64,000 nt of DNA. It comes from UBA1672 sp964351365. Its GTDB lineage: Bacteria > Pseudomonadota > Alphaproteobacteria > Micavibrionales > Micavibrionaceae. The stretch is from NCBI GenBank assembly GCA_964351365.1, contig CAYGNP010000002.1, positions 97,163 to 161,162 on the forward strand. Direction: 5' to 3'. The notes beneath the pieces were generated by a model. The model was given only the letters and a program-made list of their open reading frames with translations, did no database searches and was not told where the DNA came from. Below are positions 7,964 to 17,486 of this stretch, piece after piece. The position numbers were made by a program, and so were the translations under genes. The stretch's first letter is position 1; every line of letters starts with the position of its first letter.

Positions 7964-9508
7964 TTATCTCTTTAACATATATCTTTTCAAATCAGCGATT
8001 TTTACGGCGCCGGAGCCTAATATTACAGTTGCATAAACAAGTTTTCCAGTGATGACAACCGTGATGAGCGCGCATATGCGGATTAGGAGCGAACTGTCGG
8101 TCAAAAAGGGGTGCAGTAAGCTTGTTGTTGCATAAAGCACTGCGCCCATAAGGGTTGCGGCGGCAATAATTTTGGGCATGTTGCGCAGAAAAGGCGCATC
8201 AAACTGAGCGTGCGGGTGGGTTTTCAGCGCCTTGATATGGAGGTAGAATTGTAACCATCCGGTTATGCCTGTGCCAAGGGCGATGCCAACAACGCCTATA
8301 AACTGGCACAGAATAAGGCTCAGCGCGATGTTGGCCAGTGTGGCAATCACGGAGATACGCACGGGCGTTTTCGTGTCAGAGCGCGCCCAGTGCGCGGTTG
8401 AGAAGACTTTGATTGCAATATAGGCCGGCAAGCCCAGAGCATAGGCCATAAGAACCTGCGCGGTTATGGCGCTGTCGGTGGCATCAAAGGCGCCGCGCTC
8501 GAACAGGATTGTAATGAGGGTATGAGGCATAACGCAGAGCGCCACAGCCGCAGGAAGGCCGAGCAAGAGGCAATATTCCAGCGCACGGTTGAAGAGATAT
8601 AGGCCCTCTTTTGTTGTTTCCTTAGTCATGGCACGTGAGAGCATGGGCAGAAGCGCTGTTCCAACGGCTATGCCAACCACGCCGAGCGGAAGCTGGTTTA
8701 ACCTGTCTGCGTAATATAAGTATGAAATTGAACCCTCTTGCAGGAAGGACGCCATGATCAGATCAGCAAAGAGGTTAATATGCATCACCCCTGCCCCGAT
8801 CACTGCCGGGCCCATAAGGATGAATACTTTACGCATGTCGGCATTAAATTTCGGGCGGGCGATGGTAAGTTTGAAGCCGGCGCGCATAGCGCTTACCCAC
8901 AGGAAGGCGAATTGTAATACGCCTGATATCAGAAGTCCGTACGCCAAAGCGTGACCAACTGTATCGAAATTTGAGCTTAGCAGGAGCGCCGCTATGAGGC
9001 AAAGATTAAAAAGAACCGGTGCAAATGCAAAAGGCGCAAAGCGGTCTACTGCGTTTAAAATGCCTCCCAGCAGCGCGGTTAGTGACATAAGCATCAGATA
9101 AGGGAATGTTATGCGTGAGAGCTCAACCGCGGCGTCAAAGCGCACCGGGTCGTCATAAAAGCCTGGTGCAATCGCACTGATAATCAGGGGCATCGCGGCA
9201 ACACCCAGAACCGTAAATGCACTAAGCACGCTGAGCATGACCATGAATGCGTTACTGGCGAAAAGGTCGGCTTTTTCTTTCGTTTCGCTACTTATCGTTT
9301 TTGTATATATCGGGACAAAAACAATGCTGAATGCCCCCTCTGCGGTGATGCGGCGAAAGAAGTTCGGAAGCTTGAGCGCAACGAAAAATGCGTCAGCTAT
9401 TGGCCCCGCCCCCAGATAGGCCGCGGTCATGATATCACGGATAAATCCGGCGATGCGCGAGAGACCGGTTAATCCGGCAACAGTTATCATGGCTTTTGCG
9501 AGTTTCAT
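7964..9508 (-). CDS. murJ: Lipid II flippase MurJ
   Basis: A 514-residue MATE-like MVF-family membrane protein that flips lipid II across the inner membrane for peptidoglycan synthesis. Its start, AMITVAGLTGLSRIAGFIRD, contains the conserved N-terminal arginines, followed by FFRRITAEGAFSIVFVPIY, a hallmark of MurJ. About 14 hydrophobic segments can be counted. It heads the minus-strand run and is divergent from ubiE with fewer than 40 bp between the starts, so the two promoters must overlap or lie partly inside coding sequence. Confidence 0.96.
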   Translation of the reverse strand: MKLAKAMITVAGLTGLSRIAGFIRDIMTAAYLGAGPIADAFFVALKLPNFFRRITAEGAFSIVFVPIYTKTISSETKEKADLFASNAFMVMLSVLSAFTVLGVAAMPLIISAIAPGFYDDPVRFDAAVELSRITFPYLMLMSLTALLGGILNAVDRFAPFAFAPVLFNLCLIAALLLSSNFDTVGHALAYGLLISGVLQFAFLWVSAMRAGFKLTIARPKFNADMRKVFILMGPAVIGAGVMHINLFADLIMASFLQEGSISYLYYADRLNQLPLGVVGIAVGTALLPMLSRAMTKETTKEGLYLFNRALEYCLLLGLPAAVALCVMPHTLITILFERGAFDATDSAITAQVLMAYALGLPAYIAIKVFSTAHWARSDTKTPVRISVIATLANIALSLILCQFIGVVGIALGTGITGWLQFYLHIKALKTHPHAQFDAPFLRNMPKIIAAATLMGAVLYATTSLLHPFLTDSSLLIRICALITVVITGKLVYATVILGSGAVKIADLKRYMLKR

Positions 9509-9546
9509 GTGGTAATCACTAGCATTATTTTATGGAGAAAAACAGC

Positions 9547-10311
9547 ATGCAAAATCCTGAAAAATCATGGTTTGGTGAAAAAGAAGTCAGCCCGGAGGAA
9601 AAAACCAAGGGTGTAATTGGGGTTTTTGATAGTGTGGCTGATAAATATGATCTGATGAATGATTTTATGAGTGGGGGGCTGCACCGGCTATGGAAGGATC
9701 AGTTTGTTCGCATGATCCGGCCACGCAAAACTATTGGCGGGCGGGCGGCGGATTATCTTGATGTTGCCGGAGGAACGGGAGATATCGCATTTCGCATTCG
9801 TCAGAAAATTGGAATGGGTGCCAATATCACCCTATGTGATTTGAATGAGCATATGCTCTGGGTTGGACGAAACCGTGCGATTGATCGGGGCTGGATTGAT
9901 GATTTTTCGTGGGTGACAGTTAATGCGGAGGCCTTGCCGGTGCCCGATAATTCGGTTGATTATTACACCATTGCCTTTGGCCTGCGGAATGTTACACATA
10001 TAGATACCGCGTTAATTGAAGCTTATCGTGCTCTCAGGCCGGGCGGGAAGTTCTTTTGCCTGGAGTTTTCGCATGTGCAGCCGAAAATTCTGGCTAAGGC
10101 TTATGACTTATACTCTTATAACGTTATCCCGAAATTGGGAAAACGAATCGCCAATGATGAAGCGAGTTATCAGTATCTTGTTGAGAGTATTCGCAAATTT
10201 CCGACGCAAAAAAAATTGTGTGAGCGGATTGAGGCCGCAGGCTTTAAAAATGTGCGATACCATAATATTTCTGCGGGTATCGTGGCAGTGCATCAAGGGG
10301 TAAAGATTTAG
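9547..10311 (+). CDS. ubiE: Ubiquinone/menaquinone C-methyltransferase
   Basis: Methylates the benzoquinol ring in ubiquinone synthesis (and demethylmenaquinol where present). The SAM-binding motif DVAGGTGDIAFRIR, the GVIGVFDSVADKYDLMNDFMSGGLHRLWK block and the FCLEFSHVQ segment are diagnostic. I prefer the ATG at 9547 because GGAG lies 9 nt upstream of it. An in-frame ATG at 9532 lacks a ribosome site and would add five residues. ubiB, which often follows ubiE in alphaproteobacteria, is not next to it here. Confidence 0.95.
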   Translation: MQNPEKSWFGEKEVSPEEKTKGVIGVFDSVADKYDLMNDFMSGGLHRLWKDQFVRMIRPRKTIGGRAADYLDVAGGTGDIAFRIRQKIGMGANITLCDLNEHMLWVGRNRAIDRGWIDDFSWVTVNAEALPVPDNSVDYYTIAFGLRNVTHIDTALIEAYRALRPGGKFFCLEFSHVQPKILAKAYDLYSYNVIPKLGKRIANDEASYQYLVESIRKFPTQKKLCERIEAAGFKNVRYHNISAGIVAVHQGVKI

Positions 10312-10348
10312 CGTTGTGGATTGTTATGGAGATTAAAAAAAATAATAT

Positions 10349-10378
10349 TTGACTCCCTGATTGTTCGTAATGCAATAT
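10349..10378 (+). promoter_or_regulatory. Candidate sigma70-type promoter for the acidic membrane protein
   Basis: TTGACT at 10349-10354 is followed after 16 nt by TGCAAT (10371-10376). It lies in the 104-bp gap between ubiE and the next gene. Start-site distance is compatible with a short leader. The -10 match is only partial, so this is a moderate-quality prediction. Confidence 0.4.
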
Positions 10379-10414
10379 CCGCCAAATTTCAATCAAAAAG
10401 AATGAGAGAGAATT

Positions 10415-10918
10415 ATGAGCAATTTTACAAAGTCTATTTTATATTCAACAACCGTGCTTGTCGCCGGACTTGTTGCTGTTTTCGCACTATATAATAATGT
10501 TTCTGCACCGCAGGGTTCTGATGTTTCAGCGATTGCGCCTGCTGCCGGTAACGCAGAACAAGGTATAACCCTTGATAGCGTTACACAAGGTGCTTCGGAA
10601 TTCGGCGCTGATGCCTCTGCTGCCGTTAATGATGCTGCTGAGGCTGCGTCTGATACAGCTCGCACAATTGGTCAAGATATTTCTACATTTGCAGATGACC
10701 TTGCTAAAGATACTTCTGATAATGCGGAGTCAGAATATCAGGATGCCGTTGATGCTGTTGACGCCGCTGCAGAAGATGCGGAAGGTGCTGCTGCGGAAGC
10801 TCAAGATTCGGTTGATCCTGCCGCTGGAGTGGAGGAATCTGATGTTTCTGAGCAGGCTCAGGAAGCCGCAGAAGATGCAAAAGAAAAGGCTGAAGATGCG
10901 GTTGAGTCCATTCAGTAA
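10415..10918 (+). CDS. Acidic Ala/Asp/Glu-rich membrane-anchored protein
   Basis: A 167-residue protein of unknown function. A short cytoplasmic start is followed by one membrane segment (TTVLVAGLVAVFALYNNVS). The rest is a low-complexity, strongly acidic helix built from Ala, Asp, Glu and Gln, ending AEDAKEKAEDAVESIQ. The composition resembles an apolipoprotein-like or LEA-like amphipathic helix, possibly a periplasmic spacer. A good ribosome site (GAGAGAA) precedes it and a strong terminator follows, so it is probably a separate transcript. It occupies the place where ubiB often stands between ubiE and coaBC. Confidence 0.7.
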   Translation: MSNFTKSILYSTTVLVAGLVAVFALYNNVSAPQGSDVSAIAPAAGNAEQGITLDSVTQGASEFGADASAAVNDAAEAASDTARTIGQDISTFADDLAKDTSDNAESEYQDAVDAVDAAAEDAEGAAAEAQDSVDPAAGVEESDVSEQAQEAAEDAKEKAEDAVESIQ

Positions 10919-10965
10919 AAACAGATGCTTACAGGCTTGAATTTCTTGCCTGGACAACGTATCAA

Positions 10966-11000
10966 GGAGCCTTGCAGTCATTTGCGAGGCTTCTTTTTTT
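10966..11000 (+). terminator. Rho-independent terminator
   Basis: A 10-bp stem (GGAGCCTTGC with GCGAGGCTTC, including two G-T wobbles), an 8-nt loop (10976-10983) and a run of seven T (10994-11000). It ends the acidic-protein transcript 13 bp before the coaBC start. Confidence 0.88.
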
Positions 11001-11012
11001 GGAAAAGATACT

Positions 11013-12224
11013 ATGCTTGAGAATAAGACCATACTTTTGATTATTTCCGGTGGGATAGCGGCTTATAAAACGCTTGATCTTATCCGGTTGATTACAAAGA
11101 ATAAGGGGAGGGTTCCATGTGTTCTCACCCAAGGGGGGGCACAGTTTGTTACGCCGCTCAGTGTTGCATCATTGTCCCAAAACAAGGTTTACAGCGATCT
11201 TTGGTCGCTCAATGATGAGTCAGAGATGGGCCATATACGGCTGAGCCGCGAGGCGGATTTGATTGTTGTTGCGCCGGCAAGTGCGGATTTGATGGCGAAG
11301 ATGGCACATGGCCTTGCGAATGATCTGGCCTCAACCACCCTGCTTGCTTCTGATAAACCCGTTTTGGTTGCTCCGGCGATGAACCCGGAAATGTGGGGGC
11401 ATGCGGCAACACAAGATAATATCAAAACCCTTAAGGCGCGGGGTGTTCAGTTTGTTGGGCCGAATGCAGGAGAGATGGCTTGTGGGGAGACAGGTCTGGG
11501 CCGGATGAGCGAGCCTGATGAGATTTTCACTGCCATAACCGATTTTTTTTTTGAAAAGCCGTTAAAAGGTAAAAAGGCCATTGTGACGAGCGGGCCAACC
11601 TATGAGCCACTTGATCCGGTGCGGTTTATTGGCAATCGCTCCTCTGGAAAGCAAGGGCATGCGATTGCAAAAGCCCTGATGCAGGCGGGAGCGCAGGTAC
11701 GCCTTGTAACGGGGCCAACGCACATGCCCGATCTTGCGGGGGTGGAGATGGTGCATGTGGGCACGGCCAAGGAGATGCTGGCGGCATGCGAGGCGGGTTT
11801 GCCTGCGGATATTGCAATTTGCGCAGCGGCGGTGAGTGATTGGGCACCTGTTCATTATGCCAACCAAAAGATGAAGAAAAATGGTGATCGTGATGTGCCT
11901 GCTTTAGAGCTGATGCAAAATCCTGATATTTTAAAAACTCTGGCGCAACATCCAGATAAACGCCCCGGGCTTGTGGTCGGGTTTGCTGCGGAAACAGAAA
12001 AAGTAGAAGAGCATGCAAAAGCCAAGCTTGAGCGCAAAGGCTGTGACTGGATTATAGCAAATTTAGTTGGCGTGGACGAGGCGGGCCGAGAAAAAGCTTT
12101 CGGCGCGGATGAGAATCAAATATATTTTATGTCTCAGGATAGGCATGAATTATGGCCACGCATAAGCAAGCGCGCTATTGCTGATAAGCTTGTTGAATAC
12201 ATAATCGCGCATTGCGCAAAGTGA
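11013..12224 (+). CDS. coaBC: Bifunctional phosphopantothenoylcysteine decarboxylase / phosphopantothenate-cysteine ligase
   Basis: Two consecutive steps of coenzyme A synthesis on a 403-residue chain. The N-terminal CoaC flavoprotein half starts KTILLIISGGIAAYKTLDLIR and contains MGHIRLSREADLIVVAPASA (active-site His) and the substrate motif PAMNPEMW. The C-terminal CoaB half starts AIVTSGPTYEPLDPVRFIGN, followed by SSGKQGHAIA, and contains a conserved KMKK segment. The dut gene follows after 8 bp. Length is normal. Confidence 0.96.
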   Translation: MLENKTILLIISGGIAAYKTLDLIRLITKNKGRVPCVLTQGGAQFVTPLSVASLSQNKVYSDLWSLNDESEMGHIRLSREADLIVVAPASADLMAKMAHGLANDLASTTLLASDKPVLVAPAMNPEMWGHAATQDNIKTLKARGVQFVGPNAGEMACGETGLGRMSEPDEIFTAITDFFFEKPLKGKKAIVTSGPTYEPLDPVRFIGNRSSGKQGHAIAKALMQAGAQVRLVTGPTHMPDLAGVEMVHVGTAKEMLAACEAGLPADIAICAAAVSDWAPVHYANQKMKKNGDRDVPALELMQNPDILKTLAQHPDKRPGLVVGFAAETEKVEEHAKAKLERKGCDWIIANLVGVDEAGREKAFGADENQIYFMSQDRHELWPRISKRAIADKLVEYIIAHCAK

Positions 12225-12232
12225 AGTGAACT

Positions 12233-12703
12233 ATGAATATTGAAGACGATGATGATATTGAAGTTGCCCTTAGGCCTTTGGAAAATGCTGTGGGGCTTAA
12301 GCTGCCGACCTATGCGACAAAGCAATCTGCGGGTATGGATTTGACAGCGGCGCTGGAAGAAGCACTGGAGCTTGATGTTGGTGATCGCGCGTTGATCCCT
12401 ACGGGACTCTCGATTGCCCTGCCGAAGGGCTATGAGGCGCAGATTCGTCCACGATCTGGCCTTGCGATTAATCATGGCATTACAGTTTTGAACTCTCCCG
12501 GTACGATTGATGCGGATTACAGGGGAGAGATTAAAGTTATTCTGATTAATCACGGCAAGGAGCCGTTTATCGTGCAGCGTGGTATGCGTATTGCCCAGAT
12601 GGTTGTTGAGCGTTACACACATGTTAACTGGAAGGTTGTCAGCAGTTTGGATGATGATAGTGAGCGCGGAGCTGGCGGCTTTGGCTCCACCGGTAAAGAT
12701 TGA
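12233..12703 (+). CDS. dut: dUTP diphosphatase
   Basis: Hydrolyses dUTP to dUMP, keeping uracil out of DNA and supplying dTMP synthesis. All five trimeric dUTPase motifs are visible in the 156 residues: AGMDLTA, the RPRSGLAINHGITVLN block, GTIDADYRGEIKVILIN, RIAQMVV and the C-terminal RGAGGFGSTG. It follows coaBC by 8 bp and its stop overlaps the upstream alternative TTG of mutS. Confidence 0.97.
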   Translation: MNIEDDDDIEVALRPLENAVGLKLPTYATKQSAGMDLTAALEEALELDVGDRALIPTGLSIALPKGYEAQIRPRSGLAINHGITVLNSPGTIDADYRGEIKVILINHGKEPFIVQRGMRIAQMVVERYTHVNWKVVSSLDDDSERGAGGFGSTGKD

Positions 12704-12711
12704 GCCTTGAT

Positions 12712-15399
12712 ATGGCCGGTCTTGCGTATCAATCAGATCACAATCCCGTAGATTTTGACTCGCGCATGGGGCGATATCTTGCGCAAGGCCATACGCCGAT
12801 GATGGCGCAGTATCTTGTGCTTAAGGATGATCATCCTGATTGTCTGCTGTTTTACCGTATGGGTGATTTTTACGAGCTGTTCTATGACGATGCCGTTAAA
12901 GCTGCCGGCGTGCTTGATATTACCCTGACCAAGCGCGGGAAATCGCAAGGGGATGATATTGCAATGTGCGGGGTTCCTTATCATTCCTGTGATCCTTACC
13001 TGGCGAAGCTGATTCGGGCGGGTTATAAAGTTGCGATTTGTGAGCAGACGGAAACGCCGGATGAGGCCAAGGCACGCGTTAAGAAAGAGGGTAAGAGTGT
13101 TTCCAAGGCGCTCGTGACTCGTGAGGCGGTGCGCATTGTCACGCAAGGTACTCTGACGGAGGATCATTTGCTTGATGCGCGGCAGAGCAATTATATTTGC
13201 GCCATAGCAGAAATAGGCGGGATGTATGGCCTTGCCTGGCTTGAGCTATCGACGGGGAATTTTCATGTTGAATCATCGTCTGCAAAGGATCTTCGCAGTA
13301 TTTTAGAGCGTATCGATGCGAGCGAGATTATTGCGGCGGAGAGCTTGATTGATACACTTCCTGAGGCGCAGCGGGATATCTATAGCCCTCAGCCGCCTTC
13401 TCTTTTTGATGTGCAGAATTGCCGTAGACATCTGGAGGGGTTGTTTCAAATTCAAAGCGCCCAGAGTTTTGGGGATTTTACGGACGCAGAAATTTCCGCT
13501 AGCGGGGCGCTTGTGGATTATATATTGCGTACGCAAAAGGGAAAATTGCCGCATATCAGCCCGCCGCAAAAGGTTTTTAGTGGCCTGCATATGGCGATTG
13601 ATGCGGCCACGCGCAAAAGTCTTGAGCTGGTGCGGACGCTGTCGGGGGAAAAGAAGGGCAGCTTGCTTGATTGTATTGATTATACCATCACAAGTGCAGG
13701 CGCGCGATTGTTGCATACGCATTTGAGCGCCCCTTTGGCGGATGCGGAGCAGATTAATGCGCGGCTGGAGCGGGTTGAGCTGTTTTATCAAAACGATGCG
13801 CTGCGGGGGCTTATTCGGAGCTATCTGGGCGGGGTGCCTGATATTGAGCGGGCTTTGTCACGTTTGACGGTTGGGCGTGGGGTGCCGAAGGATTTGCACG
13901 CGCTGCGTGATGGGCTTGCGCAAAGTGAGATTATCCGCGCGGAGTTGCAAAATGATGCCAAGGCGCCCGGTGTGCTTGGTGATATTATTTATGATTTACA
14001 GCAAAACCCCAATATTGCGGCGTTGCAGGATCAGCTTACTATGGCGCTGGACGAAAATCCGCCAGCCGTGATGAAGGATGGCGGGTTTATCAAAAGCGGT
14101 TATAACAGCAAGCTCGATGATTTACGCGATATCCGTGATAACAGCCGAGGGCGGATTGCCTCTTTTCAGGGGACCTATCAAAGTCAAACCGGTGTAGATG
14201 CGCTGAAGATAAAATACAATAATGTACTGGGGTATTTTATTGAGGTTCCAGCGAAGCGAGCGGATAAAATTGTAACGCAGACGCAAGATCCAGATAGCCC
14301 GTTTATTCATCGGCAGACCATGGGCAATGCCGTGCGCTTTACGACGCTGGAGCTGTCAGAGCTGGAGCGGGATATTGCCTCGGCGGCGGGAAAGAGCATT
14401 GCAATCGAGATGGATATTTTTGCGCAATTTGTGCAGAGTGTTTCGCAATATTCGCAGCAAATTGACCTTATGGCGCGGGCGATTGCGGTTGTTGATGTTG
14501 CGAGCGCCTTGGCGGAATTGGCGCAGGACCGGGGCTATGTGCGGCCAGTTATTGACGGCTCTTTGCTATTTGAGATTAAAGGCGGGCGGCATCCAGTGGT
14601 AGAGCGTGCCTTGCAGCGGCAAAGCGAGGCGTTTGTGTCAAATGATTGTGACCTTAGCCCGGCGCAGCGTCTGTGGTTGCTGACCGGGCCGAACATGGCG
14701 GGTAAGTCTACGTTTTTGCGGCAAAATGCGCTGATTGCCATACTGGCGCAGATGGGATCATTTGTTCCAGCCACCTCGGCGCATATTGGAGTCATTGACC
14801 GATGCTTTAGCCGTGTTGGTGCATCAGATGATTTAGCGCGCGGGCAGTCCACATTCATGGTGGAGATGGTTGAGACGGCGGCGATTTTGAACCAGTCCAC
14901 TGAGCGGTCCCTTGTCATTCTGGATGAGATTGGACGTGGCACGGCGACCTATGACGGGCTATCGATTGCCTGGGCATGCGTGGAGCATCTGCATAATGTG
15001 AATAAATGCCGATCATTATTCGCGACGCACTATCATGAACTGACGCGCCTTGAGGGGGAGCTTAAGGCGCTGTCGTGTCATACTGTTGCCGTCAAGGATT
15101 GGAAGGGCTCAATAATTTTTATGCATAAAGTTATTGCAGGGGTTGCGGACAGGTCATATGGGATTCACGTGGCGCAGCTGGCGGGCATTCCTGCGGGTGT
15201 TACAAAGCGGGCCAATCAAATTCTAAAGACCCTTGATGCGAGCGCGCCGATGACCCCTGAATTGCCGTTGTTTAATGTTTCTCATGATGCGCCGGATGAG
15301 CCATCGGAGATTGAGAAGCGGCTGGGTGCGATTGAGCCGGATCAGCTTAGCCCGCGAGAGGCGCTTGATGCACTTTACAATCTTAAAAAACTTCTCTAA
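12712..15399 (+). CDS. mutS: DNA mismatch repair protein MutS
   Basis: An 895-residue mismatch sensor and ABC-type ATPase. Domain I has the mismatch-reading Phe-x-Glu in RMGDFYELFYDDA. The ATPase domain carries Walker A (TGPNMAGKSTFLRQ), the signature region RGQSTFMVEM, Walker B (LVILDEIGRGTATYDG) and the FATHYHELT switch histidine. I prefer the ATG at 12712; an in-frame TTG at 12700 overlaps the dut stop codon and would add four residues. A mutL gene is not in the window. Confidence 0.96.
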   Translation: MAGLAYQSDHNPVDFDSRMGRYLAQGHTPMMAQYLVLKDDHPDCLLFYRMGDFYELFYDDAVKAAGVLDITLTKRGKSQGDDIAMCGVPYHSCDPYLAKLIRAGYKVAICEQTETPDEAKARVKKEGKSVSKALVTREAVRIVTQGTLTEDHLLDARQSNYICAIAEIGGMYGLAWLELSTGNFHVESSSAKDLRSILERIDASEIIAAESLIDTLPEAQRDIYSPQPPSLFDVQNCRRHLEGLFQIQSAQSFGDFTDAEISASGALVDYILRTQKGKLPHISPPQKVFSGLHMAIDAATRKSLELVRTLSGEKKGSLLDCIDYTITSAGARLLHTHLSAPLADAEQINARLERVELFYQNDALRGLIRSYLGGVPDIERALSRLTVGRGVPKDLHALRDGLAQSEIIRAELQNDAKAPGVLGDIIYDLQQNPNIAALQDQLTMALDENPPAVMKDGGFIKSGYNSKLDDLRDIRDNSRGRIASFQGTYQSQTGVDALKIKYNNVLGYFIEVPAKRADKIVTQTQDPDSPFIHRQTMGNAVRFTTLELSELERDIASAAGKSIAIEMDIFAQFVQSVSQYSQQIDLMARAIAVVDVASALAELAQDRGYVRPVIDGSLLFEIKGGRHPVVERALQRQSEAFVSNDCDLSPAQRLWLLTGPNMAGKSTFLRQNALIAILAQMGSFVPATSAHIGVIDRCFSRVGASDDLARGQSTFMVEMVETAAILNQSTERSLVILDEIGRGTATYDGLSIAWACVEHLHNVNKCRSLFATHYHELTRLEGELKALSCHTVAVKDWKGSIIFMHKVIAGVADRSYGIHVAQLAGIPAGVTKRANQILKTLDASAPMTPELPLFNVSHDAPDEPSEIEKRLGAIEPDQLSPREALDALYNLKKLL

Positions 15400-15408
15400 A
15401 CAGGGCGC

Positions 15409-16452
15409 ATGATGAGCAAAGCCATTGAAACAGATGCAGTGATTATTGGTGCAGGCCCGTGCGGTTTATTTACCGTTTTTGAGATGGGTCTTTTGGATAT
15501 GAAGTGCCATGTCATTGATATTCTGGATCGTCCGGGCGGGCAGTGCGCGGAGCTGTATCCCGAGAAGCCGATCTTTGACATTCCGGCCTATCCGCGGATC
15601 ACGGGGCAGGAGCTTACGGATCGCTTGATGGAGCAAATTGAGCCGTTTTCGCCTGTGTTCCATTTTCAGGAAATGGCCAATGGTTTGGAGAAGCTTGAAA
15701 ATGGGCGCTGGCGGCTGAGCACGGATACAGGGCTCGTGTTTGATGCAACATGCATCATTATCGCCGCAGGTGGAGGCAGTTTTGTACCTAAAAAGCCCCC
15801 TATTCCGGGTATTGATGCGTATGAGGAGCATTCGGTGTTTTATGCCGTGCGCAAGATGGAGCAGTTTAAAGACCATGACATTGTTATCATTGGTGGCGGT
15901 GATTCTGCGCTTGACTGGTGCTTGAACCTGCAACCTATAGCGAAGAGCATGACGCTTGTGCACCGGCGGGATAATTTTCGCGCTGCGCCGGATAGTGTTT
16001 CAAAAATGCGCGCGCTGGTTGCCAAGGGTGCTATGAATTTGGAGATAGGTCAGGTTAAAGCTCTGTATGGTGCAGATGGGGTTCTGAGCGCCATCGAGAT
16101 TGAAGGCGAAGATAAGGCCATAAAGACCCTTCAGTGCGATCGTTTACTTCCGTTTTTTGGATTAACGATGAAGCTTGGCCCGATTGCAGATTTTGGCCTG
16201 AATTTACATGAGAATTTAATTCCGGTTGATACGGAAAAATTCGAGACGTCTGCTGCGGGTATTTTTGCGGTAGGGGATATTAATACCTATCCGGGCAAAC
16301 TCAAGCTTATCCTCTCCGGGTTTCATGAGGCGGCGCTGATGTCGCGTCAGGCGTTCCGTTATTGCCGCCCTGATGCGAAGCTGAAGTTCGAATATACGAC
16401 ATCCAGCTCTTCTTTGCAGAAAAAGCTGAATGTTGATGATCAAGCGGCTTAG
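15409..16452 (+). CDS. Ferredoxin/flavodoxin-NADP reductase, thioredoxin-reductase-like type
   Basis: A 347-residue two-dinucleotide-domain flavoprotein. The FAD motif AVIIGAGPCGLFTVFEMG is at the N-terminus, the NADP motif IVIIGGGDSALDWCLNL lies mid-protein, and the C-terminal FAD contact is GIFAVGDINTYPGKLKLIL. There is no CxxC, which separates it from the true thioredoxin reductase at 23868. YumC-type enzymes of this class reduce ferredoxin with NADPH. It lies 9 bp after mutS and converges on cysK with a 3-bp gap. A 7Fe ferredoxin lies just beyond cysK and is a possible partner. Confidence 0.9.
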   Translation: MMSKAIETDAVIIGAGPCGLFTVFEMGLLDMKCHVIDILDRPGGQCAELYPEKPIFDIPAYPRITGQELTDRLMEQIEPFSPVFHFQEMANGLEKLENGRWRLSTDTGLVFDATCIIIAAGGGSFVPKKPPIPGIDAYEEHSVFYAVRKMEQFKDHDIVIIGGGDSALDWCLNLQPIAKSMTLVHRRDNFRAAPDSVSKMRALVAKGAMNLEIGQVKALYGADGVLSAIEIEGEDKAIKTLQCDRLLPFFGLTMKLGPIADFGLNLHENLIPVDTEKFETSAAGIFAVGDINTYPGKLKLILSGFHEAALMSRQAFRYCRPDAKLKFEYTTSSSSLQKKLNVDDQAA

Positions 16453-16455
16453 GGT

Positions 16456-17457
16456 TTATTCCCCAATACCATCAAAAAGCGGGCTGGAGATATAGCGCTC
16501 GGCGAAGGATGGGATAATCACGACGATCTGCTTTCCTTTGTTTTCCGGCATTTGTGCAACGATTTTTGCTGCAGCAAAGGCTGCGCCGGAGGAAATGCCG
16601 CAGGGGATGCCCTCTAGCCGCGCCAGTTCACGGGCAGTTTGCAGTGTTAGCTCGCTCGAAACTTTAATAACGTCATCAATAAGGCTTGTATCAAGAACGG
16701 CAGGGATAAAGCCTGCGCCGATGCCCTGAATTTTGTGTGGGCCGGGCTGGCCGCCAGAAAGGACGGGGCTTTCCTCCGGCTCGACAGCGTAGGTTTTGAA
16801 ACCGGGTTTTTTGGCCTTGAGTACCTGTGATGTTCCCGTCAGGGTTCCGCCAGTGCCAACGCCAGATATCAGGATATCCGCGCCGCCTTTAGTGTCTTCC
16901 CAGATTTCGAGCGCGGTTGTTTCGCGGTGAATTTGCGGGTTGGCGGGGTTTGTAAACTGGCCGGGCATGAAGGAGTTTTTGTGCTCTTTCAGCAACTCTT
17001 CCGCTTTTGCTATTGCGCCGGACATGCCCTTTTCTTTTGGTGTTAGCACAAGCTCTGCGCCATAAAAAGCGAGCATCTTGCGGCGCTCGATTGACATGCT
17101 TTCGGGCATAGTCAGGATAAGGCGGTAGCCCTTGCTTGCGGCGACAAAGGCGAGTGCAATGCCGGTATTTCCAGAGGTTGGCTCAATTAATACCGTTTTA
17201 CCGGGAGTAATTTTTCCAGAGCGCTCCGCATCTTCGATCATCGCAAAGCCGATGCGGTCCTTAACGGAGGCGATGGGGTTGAAGAATTCCAGCTTGGCCA
17301 AAATTTCCGCCTGAAGGTTATATTTTTCTGTAAAGCGTGGTACGCGCACGAGGGGCGTTGCGCCGATTGTATCGAGGATGCTGTCATAAATATGGCCGCG
17401 GCTCTCGGCGTTAGGCTTAAGGGCTTCATTTTCGTTTTTTAGGGCTGTGAACGTCAC
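16456..17457 (-). CDS. cysK: Cysteine synthase A (O-acetylserine sulfhydrylase)
   Basis: Makes cysteine from O-acetylserine and sulfide with PLP. The 333-residue protein has the PLP lysine motif PIASVKDRIGFAMI, the substrate loop PTSGNTGIALAF and the phosphate-binding GVGTGGTLTGTSQ. An N-terminal extension of about 20 residues precedes the conserved ILDTIGATPLVRV block. The C-terminus ends at SPLFDGIGE. The partner serine acetyltransferase gene is about 20 kb away at 37895. Confidence 0.95.
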   Translation of the reverse strand: MTFTALKNENEALKPNAESRGHIYDSILDTIGATPLVRVPRFTEKYNLQAEILAKLEFFNPIASVKDRIGFAMIEDAERSGKITPGKTVLIEPTSGNTGIALAFVAASKGYRLILTMPESMSIERRKMLAFYGAELVLTPKEKGMSGAIAKAEELLKEHKNSFMPGQFTNPANPQIHRETTALEIWEDTKGGADILISGVGTGGTLTGTSQVLKAKKPGFKTYAVEPEESPVLSGGQPGPHKIQGIGAGFIPAVLDTSLIDDVIKVSSELTLQTARELARLEGIPCGISSGAAFAAAKIVAQMPENKGKQIVVIIPSFAERYISSPLFDGIGE

Positions 17458-17486
17458 TGGCTTTTCTCCTTGGTGAATTGTTTTGG

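Noticed and set aside
12700..12711. TTG start of mutS
   Set aside because: ATG 12712 is available four codons downstream and the extra residues are not conserved, though TTG cannot be excluded.
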